A DNA stretch of 64,000 nucleotides from Trachythela sp. YZ-2020 (GCA_016169945.1 JADLSH010000382.1:1612001-1676000), one strand, 5' to 3'; counted from the stretch's first letter, positions 36,646 through 48,045 are shown. The notes: generated by a model from the sequence alone, not told the origin. Made by a program: numbers and translations.

Positions 36646-37499
36646 TAGTTTTCGCTTACCTCAAGGTATCCACTACAGCCTCTTTCAAGCAGTAAGCGAT
36701 CATCAAGTGGCTAGGTATTTCGAAAAGATGCTTAAATAGTATTGGTCGAAACGTGGGCGTCTGGGCATTCAAATATCCATGCATTCCTTTACTTCTGTAG
36801 ACTTTTTATTTTAAATCTGCTTTTGTGTCTGCATGTTGAAACTATTTCCGATCTTTTGTTCGGTAATATTTTTTTATATATGAAAATAAAGCAATCTGAT
36901 TGGCTAGCGAGCGTTTCAGAGCGGTCCGGATTTTTGCATCCGGCCCGCTCTGAAACTCATCCGGCCCGCTCTGAATTATGCGACAAAACACAGGAGTGAA
37001 ACAGATTTTAAAAGTTCAAAAGCTAGCCTGACGATAGTTAGAGTACAAAAATGAATTGCATCAACTCTAAAGGCTTCATACTAAGCACGATGCGCCGAAA
37101 AAACTAATACATTTGTTTTAAATGCTCATGTATTTATAAAACTAATACATTTATTTCGGTATTTGGCCACATTAATAAAGTTAAAAAAATACAGTTTAAA
37201 CAGATATCATATAGAAGAAACAACTTTTCTCCATACATAAAACTTAAAAACATGGACCAACTGTAGTGAAAACATGATTTTTCTGCCCATTTGTTAAAGT
37301 ACTTTTCGTATACATATTGTAAACAAAAAAATTAAAGCCTTTGGCCCTTGGAAACTATGTTTTTTGTGAGTTTCTTGCCAGTTTTCTTGAGTTTTCGTCT
37401 TCGCGTTTTCTTTCAATATTCAAGTTTTGTCAGCCTCGCTTTGATTTCACAATTGCACTGATCTCAAATTATTTCGCTACACTTAAGAAATAGAAAACA

Positions 37500-37662
37500 T
37501 TTTCCGTGTTTCTATACACTTATAGAAACACGCGAGGGTGTCTGGGAGAACGAGAAATAATCAGCGGGAAAACGAGCCCGTAGGGCGAGTTTTTCCAGGT
37601 TATTTCGAGTTCTCCCAAACTCCCACAAGTGTTTCTATAAGTATATAGAAACACAGGAAAAA
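37500..37662. repeat. palindrome with gtttctata ends
   Basis: tttccgtgtttctatacactt and its inverse at about 37,632-37,662 enclose sequence that is itself partly self-complementary (gcccgtagggc centre). Confidence 0.7.
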
Positions 37663-38922
37663 AATTTTCTATTTCTTTTATAATATAACTCAAAAGACAT
37701 TTTTTAAACTCGATTAATTTACAAATTCTCATTACGTACGCATGCTGACCTTTGTTCGTCAATTTCGCTGCAAGAAAACAACTCTGTTGGAAAATTAACA
37801 GTCAAAAATGTGTAAAAGCATTAAAATTGTTTTAAAATAGTATTCAAAGTTTTATAATTCGCATTAAATTTTTTTTTTTTAATGATTTTAAATTTTGGCG
37901 GGAAAATTTCCGTGTTTCTATACAATTTTAGTAGAATCATACTAGTATACTATTGCAAATGCTGTAATTTGATTCGCTGCGCTACTCGCTATCTAATTAA
38001 CAATTAGTCGCCTCAGGCTCGGTGATTACAAGCCTAGAAGTGAATAATTTTCAAAATAAACACTTGAGTGGTTGAGCCGTATGGAAAAAGTTTTATACAT
38101 GTACATTTCAATAGCGAGAAAACGCTGTCTTTCATGGAAGAAAAATAGTGTATTTGTTATCGCTTACCTTTAAAAATGTCCAAAATATATCCTCCTTGAA
38201 TTTAGCGGCAGTTTTTTTCATTTAAAACTTTTAATCAGGCTCAAAAAAACGATTTTTGTCTTAAATTCGGCAGCTTGCGAAGAAGCCATTTTGAAAAAAA
38301 GTGATAGTCACTGGGCAGTGACTAGTATCACTTTTTAGAGGCTCAATTTGGACCAATCAGAATGCAGGAAAAGCAATATACACCTGACAATTTCTACTAA
38401 TTGTCGATAGATAGCGAGTAGCGAAACAGCCATCTCCTCGGCGCGATATTTAACGAATTTATTTCAATAAATTATGAAAAACGTTTTGAAATACTGTTTC
38501 TACTAAAACAATAAGATTATTCGCTCTCGATTTCTATGGGATGATAGTTCATTCGGGCTTCGCCCTCATCAACTATCACCTCATAGAAATCTTGAGCTAA
38601 TAATCTAATTGTTAAATAGAAACACGCTTCTCGACCAATCAGCACGCGCGTACTATAAATGTTATATTATAATGATTTTCAATTTTAATAAATTCTTAAA
38701 GGTGATGTAAAGTCCCGATGTAAACAAACCGGCAACGTCCGTTTGTTTACATTTTAAACATCAAGATTTTGGTGGCATCTCACTCGATTGAATAATAATT
38801 GATTCAATTAAATTATTATTCAATCGAGTGAGATGCCACCGAAATCTTGATATTTACCCACAACTTAACTTGGCAGTACCCTAGTATATATACATGAACT
38901 TGTGGTTAGAGCTCGACAACTG

Positions 38923-38995
38923 GACTCTGTAGCTCAGTTGGTTAGAGCGCTGCACCGGAATCGCAGGGTCGCAGATTCGATTCCTGCCAGGGACC
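38923..38995 (+). tRNA. tRNA-like sequence (probable pseudogene), copy 1
   Basis: A tRNA fold is visible: acceptor gactctg/cagggac (one mismatch, one wobble), D-arm gctcagttggttagagc with a good A box, 17-base anticodon arm ctgcaccggaatcgcag, and T-arm gcagattcgattcctgc. The base before the putative anticodon is C rather than the universal T33, and the anticodon stem and T stem each have an A-C mismatch. I therefore doubt function and give no amino acid. It may be a SINE head. Confidence 0.45.
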
Positions 38996-39866
38996 TATAG
39001 TTGCATAAAGAGTGGTTGAGCCGTATGGAAAAAGTTTTATACATGTACATTTCAATAGCGAGAAAACGCTGTCTTTCATGGAAGAAAAATAGTGTATTTG
39101 TTATCGCTTACCTTTAAAAATGTCCAAAATATATCCTCCTTGAATTTAGCGGCAGTTTTTTTCATTTAAAACTTTTAATCAGGCTCAAAAAAACGATTTT
39201 TGTCTTAAATTCGGCAGCTTGCGAAGAAGCCATTTTGAAAAAAAGTGATAGTCACTGGGCAGTGACTAGTATCACTTTTTAGAGGCTCAATTTGGACCAA
39301 TCAGAATGCAGGAAAAGCAATATACACCTGACAATTTCTACTAATTGTCGATAGATAGCGAGTAGCGAAACAGCCATCTCCTCGGCGCGATATTTAACGA
39401 ATTTATTTCAATAAATTATGAAAAACGTTTTGAAATACTGTTTCTACTAAAACAATAAGATTATTCGCTCTCGATTTCTATGGGATGATAGTTCATTCGG
39501 GCTTCGCCCTCATCAACTATCACCTCATAGAAATCTTGAGCTAATAATCTAATTGTTAAATAGAAACACGCTTCTCGACCAATCAGCACGCGCGTACTAT
39601 AAATGTTATATTATAATGATTTTCAATTTTAATAAATTCTTAAAGGTGATGTAAAGTCCCGATGTAAACAAACCGGCAACGTCCGTTTGTTTACATTTTA
39701 AACATCAAGATTTTGGTGGCATCTCACTCGATTGAATAATAATTGATTCAATTAAATTATTATTCAATCGAGTGAGATGCCACCGAAATCTTGATATTTA
39801 CCCACAACTTAACTTGGCAGTACCCTAGTATATATACATGAACTTGTGGTTAGAGCTCGACAACTG

Positions 39867-39939
39867 GACTCTGTAGCTCAGTTGGTTAGAGCGCTGCACC
39901 GGAATCGCAGGGTCGCAGATTCGATTCCTGCCAGGGACC
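39867..39939 (+). tRNA. tRNA-like sequence (probable pseudogene), copy 2
   Basis: Identical to the sequence at 38,923-38,995, duplicated with the 944-bp unit, and carrying the same mismatches. Confidence 0.45.
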
Positions 39940-40430
39940 TATAGTTGCATTTTTTGTACCTGTTCCTGGTTAGGTCAAACAAATGTATATAATTTTCACT
40001 CAATAATTTTCCATCTACAAAACCTTTCAATTACATTTTAAACACGCTATATTTAAAAAAATATGATGGTGTTCTGGTTCGCTATGCTTTACATAAATAC
40101 AGATTCGAGTTTCTGATTTAAAAGATGTCGAATTTTAGTCGAAACATGCACGCGAAATTTGGGCATTGTTTACATCGCGGGACCCCCCATGGACTTTACA
40201 TGGTCTTTAAATTTTACATTATGATTAAAAATTAACACGTTATTTACCGGCAGCGTCGGTCCGAATGAGAAAAACTGTTCCCTGGTCAATCATAAAGCAC
40301 GCAGTTTCGTATACGGGAGGATCAAAAAGAAGAAACTTATGCTTGGAAGAAAAACTATGTATCATGAAAGAAGACATATATGTTATTTACCGGTTGCGAG
40401 GTCCGGATGAGAAAAACTGTCCCCGAGGTC

Positions 40431-40968
40431 CAGTGGCGTCGTGGGTCCCATGTTTTAGGGGGGCCAAGCGCATCATTTTCCGACAATATTCGGACAAACA
40501 TTATTGCTTTTGTTGTCGACGGGGGGGGGGGGGTTTCCGGACTATACTGATTACACCGCCAAAGTGCGGCAATCTATCCTAATGTTCTGGAATTGTATGA
40601 AGCATATAACTATTCTATAAACTTATATTGGGAAAACGTAAACTGAAAAATATTTTCGGACTATACTCATTACACCGACAAAGTGCTGCAATCTATCCTA
40701 ATGTTCTGGAATTGTATAAAGCATATAACTATTCTATAAACTTATATTCGGAAAACGTAAACTGAGTCTGATTTCCGATATTTCATCTATATATTTTTTT
40801 ATTCAAACATGTTTCGCATTGTCAAACAACGAACAGAAGTAAAATTCCCACTCGTATAAGCAGGTATGCTTCACCATGAAGATTCCGACAACATAACAAA
40901 TTTCCAATAGTTTCAGACGGGTCTCAACGATAGGGGGGGCCATGGCCCCCCCGGCCACGGCGCCACTG
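40431..40968. mobile_element. 538-bp non-autonomous hAT element with perfect 8-bp target duplication
   Basis: Ends CAGTGGCGTCGTGG / CCACGGCGCCACTG are flanked by CCGAGGTC at 40,423-40,430 and 40,969-40,976. It shares the CAGTGGCGT start and a ggggggccatggcccccc block with the copy at 30,271-30,635. A direct repeat of about 100 bp (ggactatac..tgattacaccg) is internal. Confidence 0.9.
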
Positions 40969-41191
40969 CCGAGGTCTTGAAAAGGCCCGAGCCCGGAGGG
41001 CGAGGGACGTTTTCAAGGCCGACGATATGGTGAAATCTTGTTGGTTTTCTTTTAATTTCCAAATATATTTCGAAAGTTCGGTGTCATACTATTTAAGCAT
41101 GGAAAATATTTTCGAAATCCCTCGCCACTTGATGACCGCTTATTGCGTGAACCAAGCTGTAATGGGTACCTTGATGTAAGCGAAAACTAGG

Positions 41192-41918
41192 TTGTCTCTT
41201 CACATGCATAGTGAAATAGGTATATATATCTGACACGTCCAGCTTTGATAACTAATTATAAATTCATATCTAACTGTTTGCTGCAAGGAGTGGTAGTCGA
41301 ACATTTGCAATGCGAGCAATGTAAATAAAACATTTTGATGTTTGCAGGCGTCATATTCCACATTCTTTATCAACGTCCTTAAATCATTGCAACTATATAA
41401 TATATTTAGGAAAGGTTATACAGACTGTCAGACTATGACTTGTTCTAACAATCTACTTGTTTTGACTGGTTATATGTCATAAGCAAAAGCTATGGATATA
41501 TATTCTAGCTGGTAAACATATCACACTAATCATCACTGTTGGTTGCTTCACCGTAGTTATAGGCATAATAAGGCGTACAGTTCATGCATCACACGCTGCA
41601 GTCCTATCAGCTAGAGTTTATAATTTCCTCATATTAATTTTAGAATCATATTTTGGTAGGTAGAAGGATAAGGTCATTTTATTTTATGTTCAACGGAATT
41701 TCATGTTGTACAATAAACTACGGTACGTTGGCTTCCTTAGGAAATGTTGTCTCTTCACATAGTAATATAGATATATATCTCTGACACGTGACCACATATA
41801 TATGGAAACATTAACTGGCCTTGATAACTAATTATAAATTCATATCTTACTGTTAGCTACAAGGAGTGGTAGTCGAACATTTGCAATGCGAACAAAGTAC
41901 ATAAAACATTTTGATACT
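41192..41918. repeat. direct repeat pair, about 155-175 bp each
   Basis: gttgtctcttcacat..ataactaattataaattcatat..caaggagtggtagtcgaacatttgcaatgcga..taaaacattttgat occurs at 41,192-41,344 and 41,744-41,918. The second copy has a small insertion (accacatatatatggaaacattaact). No coding sequence lies between them. Confidence 0.75.
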
Positions 41919-42004
41919 TTTCTTCAACCAATAGTCTTCTCGCAAACGTTATAAACATTTTGTATACTATAATATACACTGAAGTGTAGGGTGGCAGATG
42001 CGAT

Positions 42005-42246
42005 TAGGAAGCACGGGTGGCAGATGCGGTTAGCGCGCTGTCTCTTGCCTCTGAGTTAGGCTGGCTCGAGGGCATGGATTTACTCAGGTTGGGTAACGCC
42101 AGTGCGCTTGATAAACTCATGTAAGTTGAGATTGGTTGGTTCTCTCCTGTGCTTCGAGAGTTCGAGGAACCTTTGTCAATTGGGTTGCAAAACCTGTTAA
42201 GGCTTTCGGTCCACCTCAGACTCTCAGAGTGGTAAACATATTAAAT
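42005..42246 (+). mobile_element. tRNA-derived SINE, copy 3
   Basis: The clearest copy: head gggtggcagatgcggttagcgcgctg with an A-box-like start, ctctgagttagg, body tttactcaggttgggtaacg, aactcatgtaagttgagattggtt, and end agagtggtaaacatattaaa. A partial duplicate of the first 12 bases precedes it (41,990). Confidence 0.8.
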
Positions 42247-43425
42247 AGAGAATAATACATGGGTGCGCGGAAATACCAGATTTATTTCGAGTATTGAACA
42301 TGATATCTCACGAGTGAGCGCAGCAAACGAGTGAGATATCATGTTCAACACGAGCATCCATGTATTTTTCAGCGTCCATGTATTTTTCTGTTTATTATAT
42401 AAAGGACAGTCTTTTCAAACAAAATAAAATAAAATATCCATTTTCATAAACTTCAAAAGCGATAATTTTCACATGTGAGATTATCATAAATAATCTCACA
42501 TGTGAGATTATCAGTTTTATCAGTGCTCGAAATCTCTATAAAGCACTATTAATAATACTTTATATAATAAACTAAACCAAGCTAAACTGCATGATTGTAT
42601 TTGTTTGTCTGGTTATGTAAAAAGCCGATCGACTGATTGTGGCTTGCACAAATCGCATTAAACATCTCCCTGACATCACTGAGCATAAAATATAAGAGAA
42701 AACGTCTATATACATAGCAACGGCCAATATAAACTGTTTCGAGCGGGAGTTGAAATAGACCAATGTATGAAAATATTGCCTTAATTGTTGTACCTCTTTG
42801 TAAGAGTTAATTTCAGTTTCAAATGTTTATGATATTGCTTTACTAACTAGACGATTTCCAGTCTAATCTGTTTTCTCACCACTTGCAAATACTGTATTGT
42901 CTGTATAGTTGTTTACTGCAGTAGCCTATAGACGTCAAAACATGTATTTCGCCTTCTAAATGGGGCATTGGATAACTTGAACTACAATTCCAGTAAGAAA
43001 TTTGTTTGAATAGGTCTTAACCTATTATGAATCCAATTTTGTTGACAGCCGTGCATGGTCCTCGCGTTTGTCTTCTCCATGATTATTAAACTCTGTCTAT
43101 ATATAGGATGAACTTCGAGCAAAAGCTCATCGTGCAGAGGGGCGCCATTTCATTGTTTTACTCTATGATACGAGTTTTATTTTCTCATGCATATATGTCT
43201 TTGATCAACTGATGATATAATTATATCTAATGATATACCAAACAAATACACCAGATAGTATTATAGATGAATAAGCACATCAAATATACTCTATAGTCTA
43301 TACTGTATCAGTCAAAAAGTAGATAACCATATAGAATCAATATTGATTCGTATTTTATGTCGGGTGTTTTTCCGCATAGTGCATGCAGATTTTATTGGAA
43401 ATCAAGGAAACAACTCAAAACAGGG
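42247..43425. other. no gene seen; two hairpins
   Basis: 42,290-42,352 folds on gaacatgatatctcac/gtgagatatcatgttc, and 42,471-42,513 repeats and inverts tcacatgtgagattatca. No ORF is supported. Confidence 0.5.
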
Positions 43426-43429
43426 TTAA

Positions 43430-43902
43430 GGACTCCCTACAGCCTTTTTCAAATGGAAGATTTCCGACTTCGATCCAAATTTTCGGCCATTATTATTCGT
43501 TGAAAACGGAAGGTACCTGACTTGTAAAAGACAATAACTTAAGAGTTTGAAATTTTCATTATGTCCAATATGTTTAACATAATTTAACTCGAAAATATAT
43601 CGTCGCCATTTCTCTTTTCTTTTTGTTATCGGTGTATTAAAATATTTTCTCATGTCAGTGTTTTTCAAAATTTTTAAATGTTATAATTCGTATTCTACTT
43701 TTATATCTAAAGGTGATGTAATATACTGGACAAAACTGCTGCAATTTGCAACAAAATTCAACGTATGTTAATTCAAAATGTGAAACAGTATTCGTAAATA
43801 TTTCTAACAAGTGTGTGTTGAAATCAGTTTTTTGCAAATTACAGCAATTTTGTTGCTCGCATTACTTCATCTTCCATTTTTAAAATACTATGTGGAGTCA
43901 CC
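43430..43902. mobile_element. degenerate TTAA-flanked miniature element
   Basis: TTAA (43,426-43,429) is followed by GGACTCCCTACAG, and GGAGTCACC is followed by TTAA (43,903-43,906). The ends resemble GGTGGCTCCCTACAG of the other TTAA elements here, with small losses. Confidence 0.5.
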
Positions 43903-43906
43903 TTAA

Positions 43907-44755
43907 GATGACCTAGTTACAAGTGACCCTTAAAAATCTAATGAAAGTTAGTTTAATCCTTTTCAATATCTGTCTTCGCTTTTGAAATATTTCAGTTGGC
44001 TTCATGGCAAATAAAATGATTGTAATTTGTTTTGGAATTTATCAGAATTTTAATATTCTACCCTGCTTATTACGTCATATGTATATAAATTCAGTTCATT
44101 TATAGATATCAAGTAATAAATTTGAATATCTCAAAATACGAGACTTACATTTTAGCTAAACCCATTGTCGATGTATAACTTTTACGTAACGACAATATAT
44201 GAGCTACGTTGTAAATAGTTTGATTTAAATTGGTTAATCAATCTTAATTATTTATAACTACAAGTGTTTGTAATTTAACTGATGAACTCATTAGTATATT
44301 GAAACAATTATATTTACTATGTAAATTATATTTGAATATTATACTTTGTAGATTTTGAATAAAATATCAACTTTAACTAGAAATTGTCACTTGATAGATT
44401 TCATGACCAAAGCATACTGTGCAGTGAACGAATTGGTTTCAAATTGCGTGCTATTGTTTTAACTTGGCTTCTGAGGGGATGTTTACTCACAGGGGATGCG
44501 ACGGAAGCAAGATGATTTGATATAATTATTAGAGAGTTCAAGGTTTTGACCTTGACTAAGCGCCTTCTGACTTATGCAAGACAGAAGGTATCATGGAATA
44601 ATTTGTGATCCCTGGTGCATCCTCAACAACGTTGTCATCATTCTCAACACAACGTTAAACTAAAAGCATTTTCACATCGTTCGAGCAACGTGAAAGCTTG
44701 TTGCGACTAGCCCTAGAGGTATAAGTAGTAATATAGGTACCGATCAACCCCCTTT
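43907..44755. other. no gene seen
   Basis: AT-rich sequence without a supported ORF, RNA or repeat. Confidence 0.4.
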
Positions 44756-44992
44756 TTTGGGGTGGCACGGGGTGGCACGTGGTCATTAGCTGGGGTAGCA
44801 CGGGTTGGCACGTGGTCATTAGCTGGGGTGGCACGTGGTCATTAGCTAGGGTGGCACGTGGTCATTAGCTGGGGTGGCACGTGGTCATTAGCTGGGGTGG
44901 CACGTGGTCATTAGCTGGGGTAGCACGGGGTGGCACGTGGTCATTAGCTGGGGTGGCACTTGGTCATTAGCTGGGGTAGCACGGGGTGCCGC
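44756..44992. repeat. 25-bp minisatellite ggggtggcacgtggtcattagct
   Basis: About nine copies of a 23-27-bp unit with variants (ggggtagcacgggg insertions). G-rich on the plus strand. Confidence 0.9.
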
Positions 44993-45111
44993 AACTCATC
45001 ATTAACATAAACATCATTAATTATGTATTGACGTCATAATGATATGCAAGGCAAGTTTGGGCAAAACAGTCATTAAGCTGAGCTCAGCATTTTCGTCACA
45101 AAAAGAGTTAA

Positions 45112-45687
45112 TCCTGACGCTTTTTATCACAATAGCTAGACGTTTCTATATATTTTGCCAAGCGTTGTGTTCCAAACACAGTCCGTTTCGACAACGAGTA
45201 AATATATTCTCGTATCTAATATCACCTTATACGAAACGGCTTAGACAACTAATATAGCGACGCTTAACCTAGTAAAATATTATTGCCTTATGCGAAATAA
45301 TAACAAGCAGAAATATAGCTTTCTAAAACGAGAAAGGTCTTATAGTCTAAGAAAGGTCTAAGGTCTTATAGAGAGATACAAATATATGTTTGCCAAGGGA
45401 ATGTTAAAGGGATTTAAACCTTACAAAGTTTCAAGCGTTTTAGATGTAGCAGAGGAGCAGTAATTTTTAAGCGAGATTTACGAGCATATACAAACATTGT
45501 ATGCAAACACAATTCTATGCGTAGGCTTTGTAAGTCATCAGCGATTTGAATAAATTTATAATAATAAAATCGTTAACAGCGATTTGAATAAATTTAGAAT
45601 ATATCATTATAGGACGGGAAAATATTGTACAATGTACACACAGCACAAACATTTTTAAAACACATTTATTGATTAAAATTTATTTTA
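45112..45687 (+). repeat. left long terminal inverted repeat
   Basis: Begins TCCTGACGCTTTTTATCAC after TTAA and ends at gattaaaatttatttta. The reverse complement is 49,688-50,263. Differences are a few substitutions and one small indel. Confidence 0.9.
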
Positions 45688-45692
45688 GAGCG

Positions 45693-46241
45693 TTAGTAAG
45701 GTCTGCTTCTAAGAGCATATCGTTTAGGCGTCTTTTGTATCTGTAAAGAGTTCTCATATTCTTGTCTGTCTTCGGGTGATAATCTTACTATATCCTTAGC
45801 TTTTATAGGAATATATTTTGGTCTGTCCCTCAATAAGAAACGTTCATATCGCTCTCTTTCCTTGTGTGTCATCATAGCCAAATCAATTTCTTTCCAATCA
45901 GCCGAGTCTACCCAATTGTGGAAAAAGTTGTGTTTGAGTTTGGGTCGTTCTCCTTGGGTTGGTGGTGGTGTGAGAAAGCCAGGTTTAGGAGTAGCAGGCA
46001 CAGGTTGTGTCATCTCGATAGATCTAGGAGTGGTTGGTTGTGTTATCTCCATAGGTTTAGGAGCAGCGTCTTCAACGATTTTTGGGATTTCAACAATTGC
46101 AGGATGGTGGACTGGAATATCCATCTTGTTTTTAAAAGTTAGAAATCGATTTAGTTGGTCAGAATACAGTTTGCTTTTTTCAACCGCGGTAAGCTGCGGT
46201 GCTTCAATGATCTCTTGCATTCGCTTCTCGGTGTTATACAT
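45693..46241 (-). CDS. conserved element protein of unknown function, 182 aa
   Basis: An intact frame downstream of the packaging ATPase, separated from it by 5 bp. The N terminus has a short helical segment (VEKSKLYSDQLNRFLTF) and the centre is Pro/Thr-rich and low in complexity. The C-terminal half carries HNWVDSADWKEIDLAMMTHKERERY and ends in basic residues (KRYALRSRPY), suggesting nucleic-acid binding. I recall similar ORFs next to the ATPase in invertebrate adintovirus/Polinton elements, but no function is known to me. The stop lies about 5 bp inside the left terminal repeat. Confidence 0.6.
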   Translation of the reverse strand: MYNTEKRMQEIIEAPQLTAVEKSKLYSDQLNRFLTFKNKMDIPVHHPAIVEIPKIVEDAAPKPMEITQPTTPRSIEMTQPVPATPKPGFLTPPPTQGERPKLKHNFFHNWVDSADWKEIDLAMMTHKERERYERFLLRDRPKYIPIKAKDIVRLSPEDRQEYENSLQIQKTPKRYALRSRPY

Positions 46242-46246
46242 CGCAT

Positions 46247-46885
46247 TTACAAGGGGTGGTTGAAATAGGACTGTTTCCGTACATATTCGACTAAGGCCTC
46301 GCCTGGCAATACATTTGTTTTGAGTCGTTGTTGATCATCCGTTGTAGGTTTTAAATCCAACATCAAATACCCATGAGGACGGCTCGTAGCTTCTTCGTAA
46401 CTCCTCATAAACTCTCGCACTCTGCCAGGATGAACTTGTCTTGCAAGCATAGAGATTTGTTGCCTATCTCTTGGTGACTTAAACAACACGATATAATGGG
46501 CGTTTAGACTAATATTTCTCATTTCTTTGCCTTGATGAAATATATTTTGGACAATGTAGATGACGGACAAATTTCTGTGATGGCTCCCTTTTGTGAAAAG
46601 ATCAGCTATACGTTTGTCCTTGCCCGATTGTGCCATGAGATCATCTAGGACGATCAAATTGCGTTGAGACACATCTAGGTAATCTGCCTTGTCGATATCT
46701 TCAGGTATTCCTTCATTGAATTCTATTCCAGGCATTGTTCTCATCATATCAAAATAGGATGGCTGCCATTGACTATAAGACCAGATGATACGCTGAGGAG
46801 GTGGACTTATGGTTTTCTGGGCATTCTCCAATAGACTTTTCACCCATACAGTTTTGCCACTTTGTGTACATCCTGCTACGTACAA
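46247..46885 (-). CDS. FtsK/HerA-type DNA packaging ATPase (frame-broken N terminus)
   Basis: A P-loop ATPase of the A32/FtsK-HerA group that, in adintoviruses and Polintons, pumps genomic DNA into the capsid. Walker A is GCTQSGKT at the start, Walker B is NLIVLDDLM (about residues 75-83), followed by QNIFHQGKEMRNISLNAHYI and SRPHGYLMLDLKP. The frame has no ATG at its start; its expected N-terminal residues lie in the neighbouring frame of the zinc-finger ORF (46,876-47,088), so one frameshift near 46,880 divides what is normally one protein. The rest is open to its stop. Confidence 0.8.
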   Translation of the reverse strand: MYVAGCTQSGKTVWVKSLLENAQKTISPPPQRIIWSYSQWQPSYFDMMRTMPGIEFNEGIPEDIDKADYLDVSQRNLIVLDDLMAQSGKDKRIADLFTKGSHHRNLSVIYIVQNIFHQGKEMRNISLNAHYIVLFKSPRDRQQISMLARQVHPGRVREFMRSYEEATSRPHGYLMLDLKPTTDDQQRLKTNVLPGEALVEYVRKQSYFNHPL

Positions 46886-47034
46886 GTAAAGGGATGTTGC
46901 AGAACTGTAGATCGTTTGACAGTAACACTCAACTTTTCTTTGTCTGCCTTCGTACCATGCATCTGCTTTTTGTGACGTGAATGGTTACCTGGTGTGGAAA
47001 AGATCTTTCCACAGACTTTGCATGGATAAGACAT
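46876..47034 (-). CDS. C2H2 zinc finger, N-terminal part of the ATPase gene
   Basis: One classical C2H2 finger (CKVCGKIFSTPGNHSRHKKQMH) follows the first good ATG at 47,034. The frame is open up to 47,088, but the codons before this ATG fit nothing. Downstream it runs into HPFTC, a sequence typically found just before the Walker A loop, then stops. It is the N-terminal portion of the packaging ATPase, displaced by a frameshift. Translation starts about 65 bp from the central satellite. Confidence 0.7.
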   Translation of the reverse strand: MSYPCKVCGKIFSTPGNHSRHKKQMHGTKADKEKLSVTVKRSTVLQHPFTCT

Positions 47035-47097
47035 GTTTACAGGCTCACAGTCAAACGTAAAATGAATTCGGACTATGAGTACCGTCACATTTATACG

Positions 47098-47992
47098 AGT
47101 ACCTCCGTATAGACATCCTAAGATCCTGTACGATATCCTAAAATGATATCCTAAGATACTGTATGATATCCTAAAATGGTATCCTAAGATACTGTACGAT
47201 ATCCTAAGATACTGTATGATATCCTAAAATGATATCCTAAGATACTGTATGATATCCTAAGATACTGTATGATATCCGAAGATACTGTATGATATCCGAA
47301 GATACTGTATGATATCCGAAGATACTGTATGATATCCTAAAATGATATCCTAAGATACTGTATGATATCCTAAGATACTGTATGATATCCTAAGATACTG
47401 TACGATACCCTAAAATGATATCCTAAGATATTGTATGATATCCTAAGATACTGTATGATATCTTAAGATACTGTATGATATCCTAAAATGATATCTTAAG
47501 ATACTGTATGATATCTTAAGATACTGCATGATATCCTAAGATACTGTATGATATCCTAAAATGATATCCTAAGATATTGTATGATATCTTAAGATACTTT
47601 ATGATATCTTAAGATACTGTATGATATCCTAAGATACTGTATGATATCCTAAGATACTGTATGATATCCGAAGATACTGTATGATATCCTAACATACTGT
47701 ATGATATCCTAAGATACTGTATGATATCCTAAAATGATATCCTAAGATACTGTATGATATCCTAAGATACTGTATGATATCCTAAGATACTGTACGATAC
47801 CCTAAAATGATATCCTAAGATATTGTATGATATCCTAAGATACTGTATGATATCTTAAGATACTGTATGATATCCTAAAATGATATCTTAAGATACTGTA
47901 TGATATCTTAAGATACTGTATGATATCCTAAGATACTGTATGATATCCTAAGATACTGTATGATATCTTAATATACTGTACGATATCCTTAT
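47098..47992. repeat. 20-bp satellite atgatatcctaagatactgt between divergent arms
   Basis: About 45 copies of a 20-bp unit, with 15-bp variants (atgatatcctaaa) at intervals. Blocks of roughly 390 bp recur (for example 47,330-47,530 resembles 47,725-47,910), indicating higher-order duplication. The array fills the whole gap between the start codons of the two gene arms. Confidence 0.95.
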
Positions 47993-48045
47993 ATATGTAT
48001 GTCTCCCAATAAGGTCTTCATTACGTTGTTGGTTGTCGAGCAGAT

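Larger units (their letters stand above)
38066..39950. repeat. 944-bp tandem duplication
   Basis: Copy 1 is 38,066-39,006 and copy 2 is 39,010-39,950. They appear identical over their length, including a 60-bp palindrome of the type atctcactcgattgaataat..attattcaatcgagtgagat and a tRNA-like sequence near the right end of each. Identity implies a very recent duplication or an assembly duplication. Confidence 0.9.
36646..41190. mobile_element. 4.5-kb segment bounded by diverged inverted repeats
   Basis: Left end TAGTTTTCGCTTACCTCAAGG..cgatcatcaagtggctagg..gcttaaatagta (36,646-36,740) matches the reverse complement of 41,085-41,190 over about 105 bp at roughly 75%. The segment holds palindromes (37,500-37,662), a 944-bp tandem duplication and a nested hAT element, with no ORF longer than about 105 codons. 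It may be an old non-autonomous transposon or two separate solo elements in opposite orientation. Confidence 0.5.

Noticed and set aside
38923..39939. Functional tRNA genes
   Set aside because: T33 is missing and there are mismatches in the acceptor, anticodon and T stems; kept only as tRNA-like sequences.
45862..46263. Plus-strand ORFs opposite the 182-codon gene
   Set aside because: They are antisense shadows of the minus-strand gene and show no domain.
47098..47992. CRISPR-like array
   Set aside because: It is a contiguous 20-bp satellite without unique spacers, in a eukaryotic sequence.
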